Shown in pieces: positions 21,679-28,168 of a stretch of 31,883 bases of DNA; the stretch's first letter is position 1; each line of letters opens with the position of its first letter. A model generated the notes under the pieces. That model saw only the letters and a program-made list of their open reading frames with translations, ran no database searches and was not told where the DNA came from. Made by a program: the position numbers and the translations under genes. This DNA is from UBA12403 sp043808565 (GTDB lineage: Bacteria; Patescibacteriota; Patescibacteriia; UBA9934; GWF2-40-263). Location of the stretch: contig JAZDEQ010000024.1 of the NCBI GenBank assembly GCA_043808565.1, forward strand, positions 1 through 31,883, given 5' to 3'.

Positions 21679-23222
21679 TGCTTAGCAAACAATTAGAACA
21701 ACTCGGCCTGTCCAAAAACGAAGCCACGGTCTATCTTTCTCTTTTTGGCTTGGAACGAATGCGAGCCGGAGAAATAATTAAAAAAACTGGCTTACACCGT
21801 CACTTGGTTTATCAAGCCCTGGAGGAATTAACCAAACGACATTTAGTTGCCAAAGCTCAATTAGAAAAAGTTTTGGTTTTTCAAACAACTGACCCCTCAC
21901 ATTTTCTTGATGCAGTTTTAGAGCAAAACACGATTGCCCAAAATCTAGTTTCAACTCTTAAAGAACGCGAAAAAATCACTGATCAAAATATTATTATTTA
22001 CGAAAACCAAAAAGGTGTTCAAACTTTTAGTTTACGCAACGCCGCCAATCTTCAGGTTGGAGAAACAATTTGTGTTATGGCTTCGGGTGGTAATAAATTT
22101 GAGCAACTCCTGGGCAAAGCTGTAATTAAAAAATATTTTCAAACTATTGAAAATAACGGCGGTAAAATTAAAATCCTCATGTATGAAGGCCAAAAATATA
22201 GCGAGGAATTAATGAGTTTTGTTAATAGTTTACGGTCGGTAGAAATTCGCTATCTATCAACCAGCCAAACTCTATCAGCCAATGTTGTTATTACTAAAAA
22301 TTCAGTCGGCATTACAATTTTGGAAAACCCGGCCACTGTAATCGAGATTAATAATTCTCATTTGGTCGATGCTTATCTATCTTATTTTGATATTTTGTGG
22401 TCACAAGAAATTCAAGTCGCCCGAGGCGAACAAGCGGTTCAGGCAATTTATTTTAAAATGCTTGAAGAATTATCCCCTGGCGAAACCTACGAAGTTCTTG
22501 GCGCCAACGTTGGTTTAAAACACGAATTTGGCCTGGAAAATTTTTATGACATTTTTCATACTAAACGAATTGCTAAAGGAGTGGTGGTTAAAATGTTAAG
22601 TTATGAATCAGCTTTTAATGAAATTAAAAAAAGATTTATTCGTTGTGGTGATCCGGAATTTAAAATCAGCCATATTCAATCCATCAATGTTGGTCTGCCT
22701 AAACCAATGCAAATCAATCTCTATCACGGAAAAACTTTTATTACCTTAACTGATGAAAAAGAACCGATAATTTTGTATTCAGAAAAACCAAATTTATTTC
22801 ACGGCTTTAAATCTTATTTTGATCTGTTGTGGAACCAAAATTCTTGGACCTATTATGGCGAAGCTGGCCTTGAAGAAATTCGCCAAAAAATTCTTGACGA
22901 AAAAAAAGATATTTATTTAATTGGCGCCAACCAATCTTTAAAAATGTTTGACCAAAAATTTCACCAACAACGAGTTAAGCAGCAACTTCGTCTTCGCCTT
23001 ATCCTCCAGGATACTGAAAAAGCCGAGCGCCTTGGCGTTCTCCCTCTGACCGAAGTCACCCAAATAAAAACCCCGGCTGAAAATCCCTTAACTATTGTTA
23101 TTTTTGGCAACCACGTAGCCCAAATAATCTGGACCGAAAAACCCACCATTTTCTTATTAAACGATCAAAAAGCCGCAGAAAAACAAATGATTTACTTTGA
23201 AACCATCAAAAAACATTCGTAG
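21678..23222 (+). CDS. TrmB-family transcriptional regulator with three PLD-like sensor units
   Basis: This is a 514-residue protein. Residues 1-75 form the TrmB winged helix-turn-helix (LGLSKNEATVYLSLF, RAGEIIKKTGLHRHLVYQALEEL). Three successive units of about 130-165 residues follow (roughly 80-245, 246-385 and 386-514). Each has an ICVMASGG/YEVLGAN/IYLIGAN strand, a helix and a VITKNSVGITI-like strand pair, and ends near YFDILW, YFDLLW or YFETI. TrmB regulators usually carry one such unit, which binds sugars. A palindromic operator overlaps its own start. The short protein at 1622-2050 resembles a single unit. There is no SD, and the leader is very short. Confidence 0.85.
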   Translation: MLSKQLEQLGLSKNEATVYLSLFGLERMRAGEIIKKTGLHRHLVYQALEELTKRHLVAKAQLEKVLVFQTTDPSHFLDAVLEQNTIAQNLVSTLKEREKITDQNIIIYENQKGVQTFSLRNAANLQVGETICVMASGGNKFEQLLGKAVIKKYFQTIENNGGKIKILMYEGQKYSEELMSFVNSLRSVEIRYLSTSQTLSANVVITKNSVGITILENPATVIEINNSHLVDAYLSYFDILWSQEIQVARGEQAVQAIYFKMLEELSPGETYEVLGANVGLKHEFGLENFYDIFHTKRIAKGVVVKMLSYESAFNEIKKRFIRCGDPEFKISHIQSINVGLPKPMQINLYHGKTFITLTDEKEPIILYSEKPNLFHGFKSYFDLLWNQNSWTYYGEAGLEEIRQKILDEKKDIYLIGANQSLKMFDQKFHQQRVKQQLRLRLILQDTEKAERLGVLPLTEVTQIKTPAENPLTIVIFGNHVAQIIWTEKPTIFLLNDQKAAEKQMIYFETIKKHS

Positions 23223-23256
23223 ATTCGTAAATTCGTAATAAAATTCGTAATTTGCA
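23217..23256 (+). repeat. TTCGTA-type repeat after the regulator gene
   Basis: Four or five degenerate ATTCGTA units follow the stop codon, before a C-run/G-run hairpin at about 23258-23287. Confidence 0.5.
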
Positions 23257-23287
23257 CCCCCCCAAGGCCCCGAGCCAAGTCGGGGGG

Positions 23288-23316
23288 TTGACCTTTTTAA
23301 AGATTTCTCGTACACT
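23288..23316 (+). promoter_or_regulatory. rpsP: Promoter of rpsP
   Basis: TTGACC (23288-23293) and TACACT (23311-23316) have 17-base spacing. The leader of about 60 bases contains a 33-base TTCGTA-type repeat. Confidence 0.7.
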
Positions 23317-23344
23317 TTCAGCACCGTTAAGCTCTAATAATCAA

Positions 23345-23377
23345 ATTCGTATATTCGTAACTTTTCGTAATTCGTAA
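23345..23377 (+). repeat. 33-base copy of the MITE end sequence in the rpsP leader
   Basis: It differs from the right end of the 5751-6003 element at only one position, where TCGTTAC becomes TCGTAAC. It stops ten bases before the ATG of rpsP. Confidence 0.75.
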
Positions 23378-23386
23378 CAAAAAACT

Positions 23387-23731
23387 ATGTTAAGCATGCG
23401 ATTAACCAAAGTCGGCAAACTCAATCGTCCGGAATTCCGTCTGATTGTTGTCGATAAACACAAAGATCCTTGGGGTAAAGCCGTGGAAATTTTAGGCAAC
23501 CGCAATCCCCGCACCAAGGAAAATACTTTTAAAGTTGAACGAATCAAATATTGGCTCAGCAAAGGCGCTCAACCAACCGCTACAGTTCACAATATTTTGG
23601 TTGATATGAAACTCATGGAAGGCAAAAAACAATCAGTTACCACTATTTCCAAAAAACGCGCCGAAAAAATCACCAAAAAGGCTGAAGAAAAAAAGAAAAA
23701 AGAAGCCACAAAAGAAACCCCAGCCGCTTAA
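23387..23731 (+). CDS. rpsP: 30S ribosomal protein S16
   Basis: S16 is a primary assembly protein of the small ribosomal subunit. The 114-residue product begins MLSMRLTKVGKLNRPEFRLI and contains DPWGKAVEILGNRNPR and ERIKYWLSKGAQPTATVHNIL, all diagnostic. The C-terminal 35 residues are a Lys/Glu/Ala-rich tail, longer than in E. coli and like other small-genome lineages. It is normally followed by khpA and trmD, but here both lie kilobases away on the other strand. There is no SD. It ends at a strong terminator. Confidence 0.97.
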   Translation: MLSMRLTKVGKLNRPEFRLIVVDKHKDPWGKAVEILGNRNPRTKENTFKVERIKYWLSKGAQPTATVHNILVDMKLMEGKKQSVTTISKKRAEKITKKAEEKKKKEATKETPAA

Positions 23732-23738
23732 AATTCGT

Positions 23739-23780
23739 AAACAAAAAATCGCTTCGAATTATCGGAGCGATTTTTTGTTT
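23739..23780 (+). terminator. rpsP: Intrinsic terminator of rpsP
   Basis: AAACAAAAAATCGCT and AGCGATTTTTTGTTT form a 15-pair stem extended by a CG/CG pair, with T-rich 3' arm. Confidence 0.85.
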
Positions 23781-23786
23781 CCACAC

Positions 23787-23814
23787 TTGACATTTAATGA
23801 AATTGTTATAAGTT
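23787..23814 (+). promoter_or_regulatory. Candidate promoter of the 23860-24363 gene
   Basis: A consensus TTGACA (23787-23792) begins seven bases after the rpsP terminator. The matching -10 is either TATAAG (14-base spacing) or TAAGTT (16-base spacing), so its exact position is uncertain. Confidence 0.5.
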
Positions 23815-23859
23815 GTCATCGGCTCGTCCAACCAAACGTTCATTTTTGGAGGAACAAAA

Positions 23860-24363
23860 ATGTCAGTTTCTAAAAGCCTAAAACAACTGGTTCTCCTGTG
23901 GCTGTCGTGGGGGTCAACCCTGTTCAAAGAAGATGGTTCGATCCCCGAAATAGCAGTCTTGGTCATCGTTGAATATCTCCGGGACAGTTATTATCCAAAA
24001 ATCGATCAAAAACCGTCCTTCGTTTTGAGAAGACTTATAAACGAAAGCCTTATCAGAAGTGTCAACGGCTCAATTTGTCTGGTTTTTAAAACCCGAACCG
24101 CTTTACCAGTGCCTCAAAAGCTCAAAAATCTGGCCGCCCACTGGAAATGCGGGGTAAGAGAATTGACACTAAGGCACCTGGATCATTCTGTGGCAATTCT
24201 TTCCAAAGACGCCGCCTGGCTAGCGGACAGAATGTCTAGGCCTAAAAAACCACGGAAACCACGAAACACTGCACGCAGCAAAGATGAGGGGTTGGTTAAA
24301 TCATCTGCTGAGGTTAGCTGGGAAGACGAACCCGACCGCCGAGCCAGCCACGACGAAGAATAG
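23860..24363 (+). CDS. Hypothetical protein, 167 aa, SD-type orphan gene
   Basis: I do not recognise this protein. Residues 1-120 could form a compact helical domain, with VLRRLINESLIRSVNGSICLVFK resembling the wing of a winged helix. The last 45 residues are charged and probably disordered (SRPKKPRKPRNTARSKDEG...). It has a strong SD (GGAGGAACAAAA-ATG), its own promoter and a terminator. Base use is more G+C-rich than rpsP. It lies between rpsP and the metallopeptidase/trmD pair, as if inserted in an old ribosomal cluster. Confidence 0.7.
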   Translation: MSVSKSLKQLVLLWLSWGSTLFKEDGSIPEIAVLVIVEYLRDSYYPKIDQKPSFVLRRLINESLIRSVNGSICLVFKTRTALPVPQKLKNLAAHWKCGVRELTLRHLDHSVAILSKDAAWLADRMSRPKKPRKPRNTARSKDEGLVKSSAEVSWEDEPDRRASHDEE

Positions 24364-24385
24364 CTGACAAAAATAGAGGATCTCC

Positions 24386-24419
24386 GGGCGCCCATCAAAA
24401 ACGGCGCCCTTTACTTTTT
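24386..24419 (+). terminator. Terminator after the 23860-24363 gene
   Basis: GGGCGCC and GGCGCCC enclose an A-rich loop and are followed by TTTACTTTTTT. It overlaps the 3' end of the converging metallopeptidase gene. Confidence 0.8.
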
Positions 24420-25610
24420 TAATTCAACGACTCTTTTTCTAAGTTGACGAGCGGTGGCATTTTCTGAGCAGTGAGAAATTAAGGCAAAATTCATGGCTTC
24501 TGGTGCAGAAATAATTCCATCTGGGTGTTTTTCTTGGATTCTTTTTATAATCTCTTCTGAATTATTTACTGCCGTTGGCTCAAACACAGTTTGCCTTATC
24601 TCTTCAATAGTAAAATCGAATAAAAGTTTAGTTTTAACCAACTTTTCAAATTTTCTTAGCCAAACAAAAGCTCTTCGTGTGGCATCTCGCTCTTTTGTGG
24701 TTTCAAATAGCTCCATGGCTAAATTAACTCGATCAATATACGGATTAAATAAGCTATCAAAATCATTATCTAATTGATTTAAACGATCTTCGCCAACACG
24801 AATTCTCTTCAAATTTTCATTTAGCCTTAAAAAACGTTCGTCGTATTGAGCGCTAATTTCTGCACTCACTGTCTCATTCCAAATACCAGATTCTTTTAAA
24901 ACCCGACACAACGAATCGTGAAATCTTTGTATATAAAGCTGGTCGTTCCGTGGATCATTTAAGTCGGCGTATGCACGAGTTGATGCTTCGTTGACCCCTT
25001 CACCGGCAAAACGATGACGAATAAAATTTTCAAAACCGTTCTCAAATTGGATTATTGCTTCTTGCGTATTTTTTCTTAATTCTTCATTTTCTTGATCTAG
25101 AAAACTACGCTCTTCAGAAATTGCGTTTAATCTTTGTGCGGTGGCATCGGATATACCCTCTGATAATTCAGAAGCCTTAAGAAATCTAAAAAGTTTATCA
25201 AATTGAAAAATCCACGGTCTGGAATGATCAATGGCAATTCTTGCCTCCTTAACTTTTTTATACCCCGGCTCTTGATTTTGAACCAAATGACCAAACTCAT
25301 GAAGAGCACCAACAAAGGCAATAAGCGTCTGCGGTTTTGGAATAAAAACTTCTTTCCTTAAACAATCAAAACCAAATTCTTTATCAACTACAACAATACT
25401 AAATTCATTCGCAGAAATTCCAACTTGCTTAAGAACATCAATTTCGCCGCTTGAAGTTTTAAGTTTTAAACTTCGTATTCGCCCACCCGTTTCCTCTCCA
25501 GTAATAAGTTCAAATCGAACATTGCCCGCCAAATCTTTTATTTCGTATTTGGATATTTTAATTTCTGATTCTCTTGCTTCGAGATAGCTTTGTCCTGATT
25601 CATCATACAT
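24411..25610 (-). CDS. Predicted zinc metallopeptidase-like protein (HEFGH motif)
   Basis: This is a 399-residue protein with a beta-rich N-terminal domain (1-95) and a zincin-type motif ALHEFGHLVQ with HEFGH at 104-108. ELSEGISDATAQRLN about 45 residues later could supply the third metal ligand. A long helical, coiled-coil-like region (about 160-330) and a C-terminal AMNFALISHCSENATARQLRKR helix follow. I see no signal peptide, so it would act in the cytoplasm. Family and substrate are unknown. Its start is 12 bases after the stop of trmD, so the two are probably one operon. There is no SD. Confidence 0.72.
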   Translation of the reverse strand: MYDESGQSYLEARESEIKISKYEIKDLAGNVRFELITGEETGGRIRSLKLKTSSGEIDVLKQVGISANEFSIVVVDKEFGFDCLRKEVFIPKPQTLIAFVGALHEFGHLVQNQEPGYKKVKEARIAIDHSRPWIFQFDKLFRFLKASELSEGISDATAQRLNAISEERSFLDQENEELRKNTQEAIIQFENGFENFIRHRFAGEGVNEASTRAYADLNDPRNDQLYIQRFHDSLCRVLKESGIWNETVSAEISAQYDERFLRLNENLKRIRVGEDRLNQLDNDFDSLFNPYIDRVNLAMELFETTKERDATRRAFVWLRKFEKLVKTKLLFDFTIEEIRQTVFEPTAVNNSEEIIKRIQEKHPDGIISAPEAMNFALISHCSENATARQLRKRVVELKK

Positions 25611-25622
25611 AATTATTTCTTT

Positions 25623-26309
25623 TTATTTGGTTATTTTTTGCTGACTTTTTCGCCACTCCGCAATTTTCTTATGATCCCCAGACAAAAGCACTTCGGGAAC
25701 TTGCCATTTTTTATAAACTTCGGGTTTGGTGTATTGCGGATATTCAAGAACTCCAACTTCGGTATGAGATTCTTCGGTCAAAGATTCTTTTGATCCAAGC
25801 ACACCAGGGACATTCCGAGCAATCGCATCGATCATTACAAGTGCCGGCAATTCACCGCCAGTCAAAACATAATCACCAATCGAAAAAGACTCATCAACAA
25901 GATGTTCCTCAACCCGCGCATCAACCCCCTCATACCGCCCACAAAGAAAAATCACCCGATCGTACTTCGCCAACCGTTTAGCGTCTTTCTGAGTAAATTG
26001 TTTCCCCGACGCCGAAGTTAAAACCACTCTTACCTTTTCCCCTCGCCCCCTGGGAGAGGGGTTAGGGGTGAGGGCATGTACCGCCCTATCAAACGCCTCC
26101 ACCCCCATCACCATGCCGGCCCCGCCACCATACGGCGTATCGTCCACCCGATGATGTTTATCCGCTGACCAGTCGCGCAAATTATGAGCCTGAATTTTAA
26201 TCAACCCGGCCTTTTGCGCCCGTCCCAAAATCGAAGCCTCGGCATAAGGTGTAATAATTTCCGGAAAAATTGTCAGAACCTCAAATTGACGAAGTTTTTG
26301 TTTGTACAT
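25623..26309 (-). CDS. trmD: tRNA (guanine37-N1)-methyltransferase TrmD, with in-frame palindrome insertion
   Basis: TrmD methylates G37 next to the anticodon using SAM, preventing frameshifting. The 228-residue chain shows FEVLTIFPE, VDDTPYGGGAGMVM, VIFLCGRYEGVDARV and the trefoil-knot SAM loop YVLTGGELPALVMIDAI, then PGVLGSKESLTEESH and YPQYTKPEVY. Residues about 79-92 (ALTPNPSPRGRGEK) are foreign. They are encoded by a CCCTAACCCC palindrome placed between the EAFDRAV helix and the VRVVLTSASG strand, a loop of variable length in the family, so function is probably kept. The mRNA is nearly leaderless, from the promoter at 26319-26347. Confidence 0.95.
   Translation of the reverse strand: MYKQKLRQFEVLTIFPEIITPYAEASILGRAQKAGLIKIQAHNLRDWSADKHHRVDDTPYGGGAGMVMGVEAFDRAVHALTPNPSPRGRGEKVRVVLTSASGKQFTQKDAKRLAKYDRVIFLCGRYEGVDARVEEHLVDESFSIGDYVLTGGELPALVMIDAIARNVPGVLGSKESLTEESHTEVGVLEYPQYTKPEVYKKWQVPEVLLSGDHKKIAEWRKSQQKITK
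26039..26075. repeat. CCCTAACCCC palindrome inside trmD
   Basis: CCCCTCGCCCCCTGGGAGAG and GGGTTAGGGGTGAGGGC form an imperfect palindrome. In the trmD frame it encodes ALTPNPSPRGRGE, nearly identical to the insertion in the glycosyltransferase at 10203-11342. Confidence 0.88.
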
Positions 26310-26318
26310 AACGGCTTT

Positions 26319-26347
26319 ATTGTAAAGGATTAAACGTAGAGGCGCAA
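26319..26347 (-). promoter_or_regulatory. trmD: Promoter of trmD
   Basis: On the minus strand TTGCGC (26347-26342) and TACAAT (26324-26319) have 17-base spacing. The start would be about three bases before the ATG. Confidence 0.65.
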
Positions 26348-26400
26348 AATTTTATGATTCTATAAATACTATAAAAATAAAACTTCTTATAAAACACGAA

Positions 26401-26425
26401 CCGTGCAACTGTTGTAGTTGCACGG
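26401..26425 (-). terminator. Hairpin after the 26456-27175 gene
   Basis: CCGTGCAACT and AGTTGCACGG pair perfectly around a five-base loop, about 30 bases after the stop. On the minus strand TTCGTGTTTTAT follows, a weak U-rich tail. Confidence 0.6.
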
Positions 26426-26455
26426 GAAGATGAGCGGTGATCCGGCGCGGTGTAC

Positions 26456-27175
26456 TCAAGGATAAAAACACCTCAAGTACCAGGGAATCCTACGAAGAGC
26501 CAGAAACCTGGAATCTCCGAATTCATGCAGGCTTCCTTCTTCTTCCGCCCCAAATGTCATGTACAAGACACGCCCTTTGGAATTGACGTCTAGGATCGAA
26601 ATGAGATAACTGTCTTTTCCAAAGGAATTGGGATCGAGTTTCTCAAACGCACAGACCCCACGCCGTCTTTGCTCGTTTGGATATTTGGCTCCGAAGGCCA
26701 AAACCTCGACCACGGTACCAAGAACAAGACCCTGCTGTTTAATCCTGTCACTGAAACCATCGAGCGTAAGAGCTCCAGGAATGCTCATCAGAACGACCTT
26801 GTATCTCCCTGCTCTAATTTCCGGTAAATACTTATTAAAGAAGTTCGCTTCTTTCAAACCGAAGTAGCGTTGGTCTTCGTATTTACCATTACTAATCCTC
26901 TTATCTAAACAGTGGTCATGGTCGTCTGTGATCTGAATCGTAAAAGTGTACTTGGGGAGCAAGAACTCTTTTACGGACATCAACACAATCCCTACCAACC
27001 CGATGGTCTGGAATACCCAGCCCACGTGCAGGCCGGGGATCGCCCACTCAGATTCCGGCCGCCACACTAGAATGGCCGCGGCGATCCCAATCATGACAGC
27101 ACCGACCAAGAAGACAGAGAAGGCGGCCAGAAGGATTTGGTCAGTTCGGGTCAGACTGGTTTCGGTATTTTCCAT
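26456..27175 (-). CDS. Hypothetical membrane-anchored protein, 239 aa, SD-type orphan gene
   Basis: This is an unrecognised protein. Two N-terminal membrane helices (about 13-38, ILLAAFSVFLVGAVMIGIAA, and 50-70, VGWVFQTIGLVGIVLM) are followed by a soluble domain of about 165 residues. It contains LISILDVNSKGRVLYMTFGAEEEG and ends with an aromatic tail. The SD GGAGG lies six bases before the ATG. It is a single unit with its own promoter (27226-27254) and closing hairpin. It lies between khpA and trmD and is richer in G+C than the metallopeptidase gene. Confidence 0.72.
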   Translation of the reverse strand: MENTETSLTRTDQILLAAFSVFLVGAVMIGIAAAILVWRPESEWAIPGLHVGWVFQTIGLVGIVLMSVKEFLLPKYTFTIQITDDHDHCLDKRISNGKYEDQRYFGLKEANFFNKYLPEIRAGRYKVVLMSIPGALTLDGFSDRIKQQGLVLGTVVEVLAFGAKYPNEQRRRGVCAFEKLDPNSFGKDSYLISILDVNSKGRVLYMTFGAEEEGSLHEFGDSRFLALRRIPWYLRCFYP

Positions 27176-27225
27176 GGTTCCTCCGAACCGACAATGAAAG
27201 GTGAAAGGAAAGAACGAAACGGTTT

Positions 27226-27254
27226 ATAATGCCACTTTTTGCTCTTTTTGTCAA
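27226..27254 (-). promoter_or_regulatory. Promoter of the 26456-27175 gene
   Basis: On the minus strand TTGACA (27254-27249) and CATTAT (27231-27226) have 17-base spacing. It begins only four bases after the khpA terminator stem. Confidence 0.65.
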
Positions 27255-27258
27255 TACC

Positions 27259-27291
27259 AAAACCCCGCCTCCAAAAAAGAGGCAGGGTTTT
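27259..27291 (-). terminator. khpA: Intrinsic terminator of khpA
   Basis: On the minus strand AAAACCCTGCCTC and GAGGCGGGGTTTT form a 13-pair stem (one G-U) around TTTTTTG and end in TTTT. Confidence 0.8.
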
Positions 27292-27307
27292 GTTTTGACT
27301 TTGGGTT

Positions 27308-27634
27308 TTAAATTCCAAGATCGTCGACCGACGCGTTTTCATCCGTAGGATTGACTTCTGCGCCGTGGAAACGGCGGGAACCTTCTGGTTCGTAAATCTT
27401 GAGGTTGACTCGCGCATTGCGCTTGGCCCCAACGATCTTAAGAAGAATACGAATAGCGCGAGCGGTTTGACCCTGGCGACCGATGACGTAGCCCATATCC
27501 TCTGGATTGATGAAGAGGGTGATGAGGACGCCGCGTTCGTCGACGATGCGTTCGGTTCGAACGTCATCTGGGTGGTTAACAATTTGTTTAACCACTTCTT
27601 CGACAAACTTTTGGTCTAATTCCATGTCTGCCAT
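27308..27634 (-). CDS. khpA: KH-domain RNA-binding protein KhpA
   Basis: This 108-residue protein belongs to the KhpA/YlqC family, single-KH-domain RNA chaperones linked to cell division and small-RNA work in Gram-positive bacteria. The order MELDQKFVEEVVKQIVNHPDDV, the ITLFINPEDMGYVIGRQGQTARAIR signature with the GRQG loop, and ARVNLKIYEP is typical. The acidic tail is longer than usual. I chose the ATG at 27634; codons further upstream in this frame belong to the leader. The family normally lies between rpsP and trmD. There is no SD near the start. A leader of more than 90 bases could fold. Confidence 0.93.
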   Translation of the reverse strand: MADMELDQKFVEEVVKQIVNHPDDVRTERIVDERGVLITLFINPEDMGYVIGRQGQTARAIRILLKIVGAKRNARVNLKIYEPEGSRRFHGAEVNPTDENASVDDLGI

Positions 27635-27731
27635 AACTGCTTTAGCATTACTAACAAATAACGTTAGCTTTGGCCTGCTCGACCTGTCCGAGAAAACTTC
27701 ACGGAACAACAAGCTCCTACTAACTGTTTTA

Positions 27732-27760
27732 AGTTTATCACAAACAAAACTCAATGTCAA
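27732..27760 (-). promoter_or_regulatory. khpA: Promoter of khpA
   Basis: On the minus strand TTGACA (27760-27755) and TAAACT (27737-27732) have 17-base spacing. The transcript has a leader of about 90 bases with GTTAG/CTAAC repeats that could pair in alternative ways. Confidence 0.75.
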
Positions 27761-27853
27761 TGTGTGTAAGTAGAAAAAACATCTAAAATAAGCTGAAAAA
27801 TCACTATTTTTTTTAATCCACACTATCTCCACAACTAATCAGACTCAAAGCTC

Positions 27854-27882
27854 TTGACAGGCTCCCGGGATCTAAGTAAAAT
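27854..27882 (+). promoter_or_regulatory. 16S rRNA promoter
   Basis: A consensus TTGACA (27854-27859) and TAAAAT (27877-27882) have exactly 17-base spacing, with a G/C-rich stretch between. Transcription would start near 27889, giving a 280-base leader before 16S. Confidence 0.8.
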
Positions 27883-27920
27883 AACGCACGTTCGATACAA
27901 ATCTATTTTTTAGGAAAAAG

Positions 27921-28031
27921 CTCATTCTACCGGCTTCCGGAGAGTGGGTTTTAAAACTAATCGAACGATTGGACTTTCACAACTGAAGACCAATGCAACA
28001 GGTTCGCAAATTTCGTTCAAGCGAAATTTGC
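27921..28031 (+). other. Structured leader of the 16S rRNA transcript
   Basis: Two hairpins are clear. An imperfect stem at 27921-27948 is closed by CCGG/CCGG and followed by TTTT. A perfect ten-pair stem GCAAATTTCG/CGAAATTTGC lies at 28006-28031. The first resembles an attenuator; the second may be an RNase III-type processing site. A further imperfect hairpin precedes the mature 5' end (about 28132-28165). Confidence 0.55.
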
Positions 28032-28168
28032 AATACTAAGCAATTTGTCAATTGTGCGATTGCAACGTCTATCAACAAAATAGACTAATATACAATCTCC
28101 AAAATAAAATGGAGCTAGTCACTTCTCGCAGAGTCGTGAACCCGAGCGCAAGCGAGTGGTTCATGATT

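Noticed and set aside
5485..23382. CRISPR-like array made of TTCGTA repeats
   Set aside because: Units are short, degenerate, without regular spacers, and scattered between genes. No cas genes are present.
27635..27832. Extended start of khpA at 27832
   Set aside because: The added residues do not resemble the family and cover the TTGACA/TAAACT promoter. The KhpA start at 27634 fits family length.
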